Assembly (NCBI GenBank): GCA_023954415.1 | Contig: JAMLIB010000003.1 | Location: 186,001-250,000 of the forward strand | Source of the DNA: Trueperaceae bacterium | GTDB taxonomy: Bacteria > Deinococcota > Deinococci > Deinococcales > Trueperaceae | Direction of reading: 5' to 3' | DNA length: 64,000 nucleotides | Shown here: positions 50,847 to 59,175 of the stretch, in pieces | Position numbering within the stretch: position 1 is the stretch's first letter | Layout of the letters: the number at the start of each line of letters is the position of its first letter | Translations under genes and position numbers: made by a program | Notes under the pieces: model-generated | What the model was told of the DNA's origin: nothing | Database searches by the model: none | Seen by the model: the letters and a program-made list of their open reading frames with translations, nothing else

Positions 50847-52178
50847 ATGTCCGAGTCAAGTGCCAGGCTGCCTGGGGGCGAGCCTGACGCAACGAGGCCA
50901 CTACGCGGAGTGCGTGTCCTAGCGATCGAGCAGTACGGTGCCGGCCCTTTCGCAACGCTCGTGCTCGCCGACCTTGGTGCCGAAGTGATCAAGATCGAGC
51001 TACCCGAGCAGGGCGACGTAGGACGCGGCATCCCCCCATGGACGGACGGGGCAGACAGCTTGTTCTTCCAGAGCCTCAACCGCGGGAAGCGGAGCGTCGC
51101 CGTCGATCTGAAGGAGCGGCGCGGCAGACAGCTCTTCGAGCGCTTGGTGGCCAACTCCGACGCGGTGTTCGCGAACACGCGCGGCCTTTCCCCTAGTAAG
51201 CTCCGCATCACTTACGCCGACCTGGCCCGCTTCAACCCCGCGATCGTCTGTGCGTTCCTCACGGGCTTCGGGCGAACCGGACCGCGCGCAGACGAGCCCG
51301 GCTACGACTACATAGTCCAGGCGATGAGCGGCATGGCATCGCTAGGTGGGGAGCCGGAGGGGCCACCAACGAGGGCGGGCGTCAGCGTCGTCGACTTCGC
51401 CACGGGCCTTGCCGCCGCCTTGGGGTTGCTCGCCGGCCTGCATAGGGCCAGAACGACAGGGGTAGGCGGCGACGTCGACACGAGCCTGCTCCTCACGGCG
51501 CTGAACCTCACGAACTACGTCTCCAGTTGGGTCCTGACAAGAGGTTTCCAACCGGAGCGACTGCCGCATGGAGCGCACCCGTCGGTCGTGCCCTCCCAGC
51601 TCTTCGAGGCGAGCGACGGGTGGCTCATGGTGATGAGTCAGACTGACGCCTTCTTCCGCGAACTCGTCAAGCGGATCGACCTCCCCGAGGTACTGGCTGA
51701 TTCGCGGTTCGGGACGATGGCCGGACGCCTCGAGAACCGCGAGGCGCTGCTCGGGCTGCTCGAAGCGAGGTTCCGGGAGCGAACCGTGGCCCAGTGGCTT
51801 GACCGACTCGAGGGCGCAGTGCCTGTGGCACCCGTGAACGACCTCCCGACCGCCCTGCGTGAGCCTCAGGTGGTGGAGACCTCCATGCTCGTGTCTTTCC
51901 AGCACCCGACCTTCGGGGAGGTCAGGCAAGTCGCCGGACCCGTGCAGGTGTCCTCGCCACCGCCACCTCCGACTCCGGCGCCGGCGCTTGGGGCGGATAC
52001 CTGGAGCGTTCTGCACGCCTTCGCTGGTCTCGACGAGGACACGTTCCAAGAGCTGCTGGCCGACGGCGTCGTCGCTCAAGCACCCTCGGACGCCGGCGGA
52101 GCGGGCGGGAACGCTGAACCGACGTTGGACTCAGACGAGCAGCCGGTGGTCACCGGTGCACGAACCGATAGGAAGTGA
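50847..52178 (+). CDS. family III CoA-transferase (CaiB/BaiF)
   Basis: This 443-residue enzyme moves CoA between carboxylic acids. It starts its fold at PLRGVRVLAIEQYGAGPFATLVLADLGAEVIKIE, with RGKRSVAVDLKERRG and the catalytic Asp in VSVVDFATGLAAALGLL. Family members activate C5 acids such as mesaconate, itaconate and citramalate using succinyl-CoA. The C-terminal 40 residues are a low-complexity extension. The stop overlaps a GTG, but the next gene probably starts at ATG 52187. Given the MaoC and CitE partners, a C5-dicarboxylate is the leading candidate substrate. Confidence 0.85.
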   Translation: MSESSARLPGGEPDATRPLRGVRVLAIEQYGAGPFATLVLADLGAEVIKIELPEQGDVGRGIPPWTDGADSLFFQSLNRGKRSVAVDLKERRGRQLFERLVANSDAVFANTRGLSPSKLRITYADLARFNPAIVCAFLTGFGRTGPRADEPGYDYIVQAMSGMASLGGEPEGPPTRAGVSVVDFATGLAAALGLLAGLHRARTTGVGGDVDTSLLLTALNLTNYVSSWVLTRGFQPERLPHGAHPSVVPSQLFEASDGWLMVMSQTDAFFRELVKRIDLPEVLADSRFGTMAGRLENREALLGLLEARFRERTVAQWLDRLEGAVPVAPVNDLPTALREPQVVETSMLVSFQHPTFGEVRQVAGPVQVSSPPPPPTPAPALGADTWSVLHAFAGLDEDTFQELLADGVVAQAPSDAGGAGGNAEPTLDSDEQPVVTGARTDRK

Positions 52179-52186
52179 GGAAGAGG

Positions 52187-53800
52187 ATGAAGGGAATAGT
52201 CGTTGCGCCCCAACCGGTAGCGGTAGAGCTCGGGGCCAAGGTACTCGAGGACGGCGGCAACGCCTTCGACGCGGTCATCGCTGCCGCCTTCGTGCAGATG
52301 GTCAGCGATCCGTTCATGTGCGGTCTGGGCGGCTGGGGCTCCGGCGTGTTCTATCGGGCCGAGACCGACACGTTCGAGAACATAGGGTTCTGGGCGCGCA
52401 TCGGCTCGAAGATGCGGCCGGACATGTGGGAGAAGGACGTAAAAGGGTTCACCGACATCTGGCGCTTCGCGCTCTTCGATGACCATCGGAACCTCTACGG
52501 CTACACGTCCATCATGACGCCGGGTACGGTCGCGGGCTTCGCCGAGGTCCATCGCCGTTACGCGACCAAGCCGTGGGCGGAACTGCTGCGGCCGAGCATC
52601 GAGCTCTCGGAGAACGGCTTCCACGTTCCTGAATACATGGCCCAGCACTATCGTCAGCTCTTCCTCCCCGGACTCCCGCACCCTCGGGACAAGTACGCGC
52701 ATAACCCGGCGGCGCGTGCCCTCTTCCGTAACTCCGACGAGAGTGACCTGAAGGAACGCGGTGAGTTCTACAGCAACCCCGACCAAGCGCGGGTGCTCAG
52801 GCGGCTTGCCGAGGCTGGTCCCGAGGACTTCTACACGGGCGAGATCGCGGAGGTCATCGCGAACGACTTCGAGGCCAACGGTGCCTTCGTTACCCGCGAG
52901 GACCTGGCCAGCTACCGGCCGGTCGTGGAGCCCGCCCTTGACTCGACCTACCGCGGCTACGACGTGGTGAGCACGGCGCTACCTGGCGGAGGGCTGCTCT
53001 TGCTCCAGATCCTGAACATCCTGGAGCAGTTCGACCTCTCCTCCATGGAACACAACGGCCCTGAGCACGCCTTCATCGTCGGTGGCGCTCTCGCGTGGGC
53101 CGGCGTGACACGCGGCCGACACCTTGCCGACCCTGCTTACCGCGATGTGCCGGTCGCCGAGCTCCTCTCGAAGGAGTACGCGGCAGACATCGCGGAGCGT
53201 ATTCGCCGGAGTGAACTCCCTACCGAAGTGCAGCTCAACCGGCCTGGCTACACGACCCACATCTCGGTCATGGACGAGCTGGGTAACTGCGCTTCGATCA
53301 CTCACACGCTGACCACGTGCGCGGGGATAGTCGTCCCCGGCACGGGGTTCACATGGAACAACTGCGTGTCTTTGATGGACCCGATACCGGGTCGCCCGAA
53401 CTCGTACGAACCGGGCAAGGCGCGCGCCAGCGCGATAGCGGCGACCATCGTCATGCGGGAGGGTCGTCCCTGGATCGTGTTGGGAGCGCCGGGCGGGTGG
53501 TCGGTCACGTCGGCTGTCGCGCAGTCGATAAGCAACATCATCGACTTCGGGATGTCGCCGGTCGAAGCGGCGGCCGCCGCGCGGTTCCACAGCGAGGGCA
53601 ATCCGGTCTACTGCGAAGGTAGGGTCTCGGCCCGCACGGTCGCGGCCCTGCGCGGCCGGGGCATGACGGTCGAGCAGTCGCTCATGAACTTCGAGAACAA
53701 GTTCGGCTCCATCCAGATAGCCATGCATGACGAGAACGGCTTCCGTGGCGGGTCGGACCCGCGCCGCGACGGCGGCACGTTCGCCGTGGCCCATGGTTGA
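52187..53800 (+). CDS. gamma-glutamyltransferase family Ntn hydrolase, no signal peptide
   Basis: This 537-residue gamma-glutamyltransferase-like protein has GGNAFDAVIAAAFVQMVSDPFMCGLGG near the N-terminus and the self-cleavage site with nucleophile Thr in NRPGYTTHISVMDELGNC. It ends in GGSDPRRDGGTFAV. It should split into two chains at that Thr and hydrolyse or transfer gamma-glutamyl or similar amides. Most bacterial homologues are exported, but here the first residues (MKGIVVAPQPVAVELG) are already core fold, so it is cytoplasmic. GAGGAAGAGG precedes the ATG. It sits between the CoA-transferase and the lyase. Confidence 0.85.
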   Translation: MKGIVVAPQPVAVELGAKVLEDGGNAFDAVIAAAFVQMVSDPFMCGLGGWGSGVFYRAETDTFENIGFWARIGSKMRPDMWEKDVKGFTDIWRFALFDDHRNLYGYTSIMTPGTVAGFAEVHRRYATKPWAELLRPSIELSENGFHVPEYMAQHYRQLFLPGLPHPRDKYAHNPAARALFRNSDESDLKERGEFYSNPDQARVLRRLAEAGPEDFYTGEIAEVIANDFEANGAFVTREDLASYRPVVEPALDSTYRGYDVVSTALPGGGLLLLQILNILEQFDLSSMEHNGPEHAFIVGGALAWAGVTRGRHLADPAYRDVPVAELLSKEYAADIAERIRRSELPTEVQLNRPGYTTHISVMDELGNCASITHTLTTCAGIVVPGTGFTWNNCVSLMDPIPGRPNSYEPGKARASAIAATIVMREGRPWIVLGAPGGWSVTSAVAQSISNIIDFGMSPVEAAAAARFHSEGNPVYCEGRVSARTVAALRGRGMTVEQSLMNFENKFGSIQIAMHDENGFRGGSDPRRDGGTFAVAHG

Positions 53801-53830
53801 GCCCATGTCGTGGGATGGAGGACCGAGCGC

Positions 53831-54727
53831 GTGAGCGCCGGGCCGCCGGCGAGCGGAGGGCCTAGCCCGTTGCGGAGTTGGCTGTTCATGCCGGCCGACC
53901 GCCAGCGCTTCCTTGCGAAACTCCCGCGGACTAGCGCGGACGCGGTCGTGCTCGATCTCGAGGACGGTGCGGGTGCGGCGGCTGATGGCGCGCGCGCGAA
54001 CGTGGCCTGGTGGGTGTCGGCGGAAGCGCCCCAGGTACCGCCAGCGCTGTTCGTGCGGACGCGTGAGGTCGATCATCCCGGTTTCGCCGAAGATGTGAGG
54101 GCTGCCGTCGGCCCTAGGCTGACCGGTCTGGTACTACCGAAGGTAGCGGGCACGACCCAGGTCAAGGCCGCCGCCCAAGCGTCTGCCGCCGCAGCCGCTG
54201 CCCATGGTCTGCCGGCTCCGCCACTCGTCCTGATAGTCGAGTCCGCCCGCGGTCTCGAGGCGCTCCAAGCGATGCTTGCGGCCACCGATCGCGTCCGCGC
54301 CGTGGGGTTCGGGGCCGAGGATCTCTCTGCTGACCTGGGATTGCCGCCCCGGGGCGAGCGCGAGACATCCGAAGACGTGATCCTCGATCATGCCCGCGCT
54401 CGCGTGGCGGTCGCATGCGCGGCGGCAGAGGTGGCGATCAGGATCGATACGCCCTGCCTGAGGATCGACGACGAGGAAGGTCTGGTCGGCGAGGTCGTCC
54501 GCGCGTTGAGCTTCGGGTTCGGTGCCAAGTTCCTGATCCACCCCGGGCAGGTGGAACCGCTCCACCGAGCCTTGCTGCCGAGCCCGGAAGAGATCTCCTG
54601 GGCGGAGCGGGCGCTTGCCGCGTCCCCGACTGGTGGTGGGGCGCTACGAGTGGACGGACGCATGGTCGACGAGGCCATACTGCGGCAGGCCAGGGCCGTG
54701 TTGACGCGAGCTGCCGGAGGACGTTGA
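53831..54727 (+). CDS. CitE-like CoA-ester lyase (HpcH/HpaI aldolase family)
   Basis: This 298-residue TIM-barrel lyase has RSWLFMPADRQRFLAKLPRTSADAVVLDLEDGAG, where the Asp/Glu pair binds Mg and the Arg binds substrate. LVLIVESARGLEAL and the C-terminal GFGAKFLIHPGQV follow. Relatives are citrate lyase beta, malyl-CoA, beta-methylmalyl-CoA and citramalyl-CoA lyases. The GTG start at 53831 follows ATGGAGGACC. With the CoA-transferase and MaoC hydratase, cleavage of citramalyl-CoA to acetyl-CoA and pyruvate is the simplest reading. Confidence 0.83.
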   Translation: MSAGPPASGGPSPLRSWLFMPADRQRFLAKLPRTSADAVVLDLEDGAGAAADGARANVAWWVSAEAPQVPPALFVRTREVDHPGFAEDVRAAVGPRLTGLVLPKVAGTTQVKAAAQASAAAAAAHGLPAPPLVLIVESARGLEALQAMLAATDRVRAVGFGAEDLSADLGLPPRGERETSEDVILDHARARVAVACAAAEVAIRIDTPCLRIDDEEGLVGEVVRALSFGFGAKFLIHPGQVEPLHRALLPSPEEISWAERALAASPTGGGALRVDGRMVDEAILRQARAVLTRAAGGR

Positions 54728-54740
54728 GGGCCGTGCGGCG

Positions 54741-54746
54741 TACGAT
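54741..54746 (+). promoter_or_regulatory. -10 box of a leaderless promoter for the isoaspartyl peptidase gene
   Basis: TACGAT lies 5 nt before the ATG at 54752, suggesting this gene is transcribed separately from the upstream lyase operon. Confidence 0.45.
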
Positions 54747-54751
54747 GCACC

Positions 54752-55639
54752 ATGATCGCGATCGTGATTCACGGTGGGGCGGGCAAGATCGCCGCGGATG
54801 ACCGCGTGCCTTACCTGGCAGGGCTCGAGCGGGCTCGTGACGTCGGTTACCGGGTGCTGGCGGACGGCGGGACGGCGGTCGCCGCGATCCTGGCGGCCGT
54901 CACGACCATGGAGGACGACCTAGCGGCGTTCAACGCCGGCACGGGCGGGTCGCCTAACCGCGACGGGGCCGTGGAGTGCGACGCCGCCATCATGAGCGCC
55001 GATGGCACCAGCGGCGCGGTCGCGGCCGTCACGCGCGCGAAGAACCCCATCCTCCTCGCCGACAAGGTGCGCACGGCGACGCCGCACGCCCTGATCGTCG
55101 GGGCGGGCGCAGACGCGCTCGTCGAGCACCCGATCGACAACGCCCAACTCCTCACCCCTCGCACCCGGCGGGCACTCGAGCGTTGGCGCGAGGACCGTGA
55201 CCTCGGGCCGAAGGGCTCCGCTACGGTCGGGGCGGTGGCCCTGGACGACCACGGCATGCTCGCCGCGGCCACGAGCACGGGCGGCATGCTGGGCAAGTGG
55301 CCCGGCAGGGTCGGTGACGCGCCGCTCATCGGCGCCGGCACGTACGCGGCGCGGCACGTCGGCGTCTCGTGCACGGGCGACGGCGAGGCGTTCATCCGCG
55401 CCGTGACGTCGAAAGGGCTCGCCGACCGGCTTCGGGCGGGCGTCGAGCTGGGCGCGGCGGTGCGATCGGCCCTCGACGAGGTCGCCGTCCAGAACGCCAC
55501 GGGCGGCGTGATCGTCCTGACGGCGGACGGCCATATCGCCAGCGGTTTCAACGCCCGCGACATGGCCTACGCGTGGCGCACTCCTGGCGGAGCCGACGCG
55601 TGCGTCTCGGCGGAGCCGGGCGTGCGGTTGGTCGGCTGA
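54752..55639 (+). CDS. isoaspartyl peptidase / plant-type L-asparaginase
   Basis: This 295-residue Ntn hydrolase starts directly with IAIVIHGGAGKI and has NAGTGGSPNRDGAVECDAAIM. The autocleavage site is in KGSATVGAVALDDHG, with the nucleophile Thr, and the substrate-binding GGMLGKWPGRVGDAPLIGAGTYA follows. It hydrolyses beta-aspartyl dipeptides and asparagine. It is a second self-processing amidase beside the gamma-glutamyltransferase. Its stop is 7 bp from the convergent OsmC gene. Confidence 0.88.
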   Translation: MIAIVIHGGAGKIAADDRVPYLAGLERARDVGYRVLADGGTAVAAILAAVTTMEDDLAAFNAGTGGSPNRDGAVECDAAIMSADGTSGAVAAVTRAKNPILLADKVRTATPHALIVGAGADALVEHPIDNAQLLTPRTRRALERWREDRDLGPKGSATVGAVALDDHGMLAAATSTGGMLGKWPGRVGDAPLIGAGTYAARHVGVSCTGDGEAFIRAVTSKGLADRLRAGVELGAAVRSALDEVAVQNATGGVIVLTADGHIASGFNARDMAYAWRTPGGADACVSAEPGVRLVG

Positions 55640-55646
55640 CCGGCGC

Positions 55647-56093
55647 CTAACCCTCCAGCAGCGCCGCCTCTACGGTGATCTTCGCGCCAGCGAACAGCCT
55701 GGAGACGGGGCACAGCTTCCCGGCCTCGTCCACGATGGACGCGAACTGCTGCGCAGAGGCGCCGGGGACCTTGCCGTGCACCGTTAGGCTCGAGCGGTCG
55801 ATGGTGGGCAGCCCGTTCACCTCGCTGAGCGAGACCGTGGCGGTGACCTCGAGCCGTTCCGCTTCCAGCTTGTGCTCCGCGAGCTTGAGCGACAGCGCCA
55901 TGGAGAAGCAGGACGAATGGGCGGCGGCCAGGAGCTCCTCCGGGCTCGTCTTGCCGCCGGGCGCCTCCGTACGCGAGGCCCATGTGAGGGCGAGACCGTC
56001 GAGCGCGGTGCTGCTGCTCTTACCCAGCTTGCCCGAGCCCTTGGCTAGCGATCCCAGCCAGGTCGTCTGAGTGGTCCTGTCGGCGATGCTCAT
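55647..56093 (-). CDS. OsmC family peroxiredoxin
   Basis: This 148-residue OsmC-type protein reduces organic hydroperoxides. The two redox cysteines are in LLAAAHSSCFSMAL and DEAGKLCPVSRLF, and TSPEELLAAAHS is the family signature. AAGGAGGAGACACC precedes the ATG. It is a single gene converging on the isoaspartyl peptidase. It protects against peroxides and shows no evident link to its neighbours. Confidence 0.9.
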   Translation of the reverse strand: MSIADRTTQTTWLGSLAKGSGKLGKSSSTALDGLALTWASRTEAPGGKTSPEELLAAAHSSCFSMALSLKLAEHKLEAERLEVTATVSLSEVNGLPTIDRSSLTVHGKVPGASAQQFASIVDEAGKLCPVSRLFAGAKITVEAALLEG

Positions 56094-56263
56094 GGTGTCT
56101 CCTCCTTAAGCGGTCTAGTGCCGCTGTGGCCTTGGTTGGCTACTTGTCCGGCCACGTCTCCTCACCCTACTTCGCTTGTGCGTAGGCGCACTTGGCCGCA
56201 GGAACGGACGGGGGAGAGGTGCGTGGCCAGGGCGGGTACGGGGCGGCAGACTAGGGGGCAGCC

Positions 56264-57541
56264 TCACTCCTCGAGTTGGGCGGAGAGCGGCGGCAGTGTC
56301 ATCGTGAACCGCGTACCGCCTCCCGGGATCGGCTCCGCTACAATCCGCCCACCATGCATCTCCACCAGCTCCTTCACGATCGTCAGACCGATGCCTGAGC
56401 CGCCTTGTGCAGCCTTGCTGGTGAAGTTCCGCTCGAACAGGCGCCTCGACGCCTCGTCCGTGAGGGTCGGCCCGTCGTCCGCCACGCTCAGGGTCACTTC
56501 GCCCGTTGTCTCCGTGACCGTGATGACGACCTGCTCCGGCGCCGTCGCCGCTTGTACCGCGTTGCGCACGAGGTTCCTCACCGCCTGGGCGAGGCGCTCG
56601 CGACTGCCGAGCACGAGTCCGGCCGCCGGGCGGTCGCAGACGACCCCGGGGTACTCGGCGCATACCCGTTCGGCGACCTCCGCCAACGGGACGACGCTCG
56701 GCTCGAGCGCTACCTGGAGCTCGCCACGGGCCAGGGTGAGCAGGTCCTGCGACGTGTAGAGGAGTTCGCGGGCCGCGTCCCGAGCGGCCCTGATCTGCGG
56801 CGAAGGGTCGGCCGCCGCCAGCCCTTCCAGCTGCCCGGCCACGACCGATAGAGGCGCGGCCAGCTCGTGCGCTATGCCCGCCAGCGCGTCGCGCTCAGCC
56901 TGCTGCCTTTGGCGGATGGCGGAGACGGCGCCTTCCAGGGCCCGCCCGACCTCCCCCACCTCGTCCACTGGCAGGTGTGGCAAGGTCAAATGCGGGTCCG
57001 ATGGGTCCAGAGCGGCTGCCTCCTCGGCTAAACGACGCAGCGGTCGCAACTGGCGCCTGAGCAGCTGCAGGCCGATGGCGGCGCTGATCAACGCGATCAG
57101 CCCCGCTGCAATGAGCAGACTGCTGCGCAGGGCGCGACGTGTGGCGAGCGCTTCCGAGACGTCGTAGCTCAGCCGGACCGTGCCGAGACGGACCCCACCT
57201 CCGAGTATCCACGGTGCCGACGCCACCACCACGTCCTTGCCACCCCACACCGCCCGGCCGTTGCCTAGCGGGATGGGTTCTGGATCCCCCTCCGGCACGA
57301 ACACTTCGCCTGCCGGACCGACGAGCTGCAGGTTCAGGTGCTCGAACTCGGCGGTCAGGAGGTGCTCTCCGACCGTAGGGTCGGCCATCAGCGCTGTCAC
57401 CCGCTGCAGCTCTCGTCGCAGTAGTGCGGTCAACTCGCGCGTCTGGTGTCGCTCGAACAGCGCTACGCTGAGGAGCACCGATGCACCGAGGGCGGCAAGC
57501 AGTGATGCGCCGAGGAGCACCGCCAGCCGCGTCCTCAGCAT
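56264..57541 (-). CDS. sensor histidine kinase
   Basis: This 425-residue membrane kinase has a first transmembrane helix at residues about 6-29, a periplasmic sensor loop of about 110 residues and a second helix at about 141-163. HAMP, then HisKA with GIAHELAAPLSVV (phospho-His), follow. The ATPase domain has RNLVRNAVQAA, VADDGPTL and GGSGIGLTIVKELVEMHGG. It lies 7 bp after the response regulator. The Asp-rich secreted proteins encoded just upstream hint that envelope metal or charge could be sensed. Confidence 0.9.
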   Translation of the reverse strand: MLRTRLAVLLGASLLAALGASVLLSVALFERHQTRELTALLRRELQRVTALMADPTVGEHLLTAEFEHLNLQLVGPAGEVFVPEGDPEPIPLGNGRAVWGGKDVVVASAPWILGGGVRLGTVRLSYDVSEALATRRALRSSLLIAAGLIALISAAIGLQLLRRQLRPLRRLAEEAAALDPSDPHLTLPHLPVDEVGEVGRALEGAVSAIRQRQQAERDALAGIAHELAAPLSVVAGQLEGLAAADPSPQIRAARDAARELLYTSQDLLTLARGELQVALEPSVVPLAEVAERVCAEYPGVVCDRPAAGLVLGSRERLAQAVRNLVRNAVQAATAPEQVVITVTETTGEVTLSVADDGPTLTDEASRRLFERNFTSKAAQGGSGIGLTIVKELVEMHGGRIVAEPIPGGGTRFTMTLPPLSAQLEE

Positions 57542-57548
57542 CTTCGCC

Positions 57549-58235
57549 TCACACGACCACGTAGCCGCGGTTGCGCACCGTGCGGATGACCTCTCCTAGG
57601 CCCATGCCCCTGAGCTTGCGCCTGACGTTGTATACGTACACCTCGATCGTGTTCGAGTCGGGAGGGACGACTCCGTAGAGAGCCCTCTCGAGGTCCTCCT
57701 TGGTGAAGATGCGCCCGCGGTACCGGACGAGCAGGTGTAACAGTTCGAACTCGCGCTCCGGCAGGTACTCGACGGCCTCGCCGACGGTGCATGCGTGCGT
57801 CTGCCGGTCAAGGATCAAGTCACCGTACGCGACCACGCCTCGGGCCCCCGCCTCGCGCAGCTGCACGTGAACGCGTGCCAAGAGTTCCGCGACGTTGAAC
57901 GGTTTGGTGAGGTAGTCGTTAGCCCCGGCGTAGAGACCGGCGACGCGGCTCTTGACGTCGGCGCGGGCGGTGAGCATGAGAACGGGCGTGCTGCCGTCCT
58001 GCCTTACCTCCGCGGCCAGGTCGAGCCCGTCGCCGTCAGGCAGGTTGAGGTCGAGGACGATCAGGTCGAAGCGCGCTCCCGCCAGGCGTTCGCGCGCCTC
58101 GCCGAGTCGCCCGGTCACCGTGACGGCGTAGCCCGAGAGACCTAGTTGCTCGCTCAGGAGCCGCGCCAGCTCACGATCGTCCTCCACCACTAGGACGTGG
58201 GCAGCGGACCCCTTGCCAGCATGGTCTGCCGGCAT
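57549..58235 (-). CDS. OmpR/PhoB family response regulator
   Basis: This 228-residue regulator has a receiver domain with VVEDDRE, the phospho-Asp in LIVLDLNLPDGDG and Lys in YLTKPFNVAELLARV. A C-terminal winged helix follows (LPEREFELLHLLVRYRGRIFTKEDL...EVYVYNVRRKL). The ATG at 58235 overlaps the stop of the upstream Asp-rich protein gene (TGATG), so expression of the three genes is coupled. A longer frame to 58349 would lie inside that gene. Confidence 0.9.
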   Translation of the reverse strand: MPADHAGKGSAAHVLVVEDDRELARLLSEQLGLSGYAVTVTGRLGEARERLAGARFDLIVLDLNLPDGDGLDLAAEVRQDGSTPVLMLTARADVKSRVAGLYAGANDYLTKPFNVAELLARVHVQLREAGARGVVAYGDLILDRQTHACTVGEAVEYLPEREFELLHLLVRYRGRIFTKEDLERALYGVVPPDSNTIEVYVYNVRRKLRGMGLGEVIRTVRNRGYVVV

Positions 58236-59044
58236 CAGGCCGTCGCCAAGCCGAGAGGCGAAGGTGCGGCCGGGCCCGGTGCGGTCGCTTGCCAGGGACC
58301 GACCGATGTCGGCGGGGAGCCGACTGATGCAGCGGCTGCGCCGGTCCACACCTCGCCGGTCTCGCCCTGGTCGCCGTCGTCCTCCGGATCGTCACTCTCG
58401 TCCTGGTCATCGTCGCCGGTCTCATCGTCCTGCTCGTCGTCGCCGCTCTCGTCGGCGTCAGCGGCGTCGTCCTGCTCGTCTGGATCGCCCTCGTCCTCCC
58501 CGTCGGACGGTCGGTCGTCCTCGCTGTCGTCGTCTTGGCCGTCGGTGTCGCCGTAGTCGCCGTCAGTGTCCCTGTCGCCGTTCTCACCGTGCCCGTCGTC
58601 GTCTCCGTCGTCTCCCTCGTCGTCGACCGCCGGGCCGGCAGGGTCGTCGTCTGGCTGAGGGGTCCGCGCCGCGCCCGGACCGCCGAAGAGCAACTCGATC
58701 CCGCGCTTCGCGAAGAAGTCCGAGATCCCGACCTGGACCCCGTCCGCCAGCTGGAGGACGAGGCGAGCATCGGGGGTCAGGGCGCCTAGGTAGCGTTCGA
58801 CGTTCCCGTCGTCGTCGATCAGAAGGAGCACGAAACGGCCGCTGATGTCTGCGAGGTCGAGCGTCAGCCTGTCCGCCCGGACTTGACCGTGGCCGAGGAG
58901 GCGCGTACCGGAGGCGTCGATCACTATGGCCTCGGAGGTGCGGAAGGTCGACTCGGCGCCTTGGGCGCGGGCGGCCGGCTGGGTCAGCTGGCTAGCTAGT
59001 ACCGCCAGGAGCGAGAACGCGACTATCCTTACCTTCACGAGCAT
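58235..59044 (-). CDS. secreted protein with long Asp/Glu-rich tail
   Basis: This 269-residue protein has a signal peptide ending ARAQ and a folded domain of about 95 residues (VIDASGTRLLGHGQVRADRLTLDLADISGRFVLLLIDDDG...VQVGISDFFAKRGIELLF). An extremely acidic segment follows (residues about 130-235, runs of Asp, Glu, Gly), then an Ala/Pro tail. The domain resembles that of the protein at 59176, so they are paralogues. I know no family for it. Translational coupling to the response regulator is unusual and suggests a role in signal input, perhaps through cation binding. Confidence 0.7.
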   Translation of the reverse strand: MLVKVRIVAFSLLAVLASQLTQPAARAQGAESTFRTSEAIVIDASGTRLLGHGQVRADRLTLDLADISGRFVLLLIDDDGNVERYLGALTPDARLVLQLADGVQVGISDFFAKRGIELLFGGPGAARTPQPDDDPAGPAVDDEGDDGDDDGHGENGDRDTDGDYGDTDGQDDDSEDDRPSDGEDEGDPDEQDDAADADESGDDEQDDETGDDDQDESDDPEDDGDQGETGEVWTGAAAASVGSPPTSVGPWQATAPGPAAPSPLGLATA

Positions 59045-59175
59045 GACATCGCCATCGTACAGTTCCCCTCTCTGACATCGTTGCTAGCCGCCATGGGCCA
59101 CGGTTCGAGCGTCGACGCCGTCAATGGGCGTCGACGCTCTGCGATGTGTCACGGCCGGTTCTCGGCTACCGGGGA

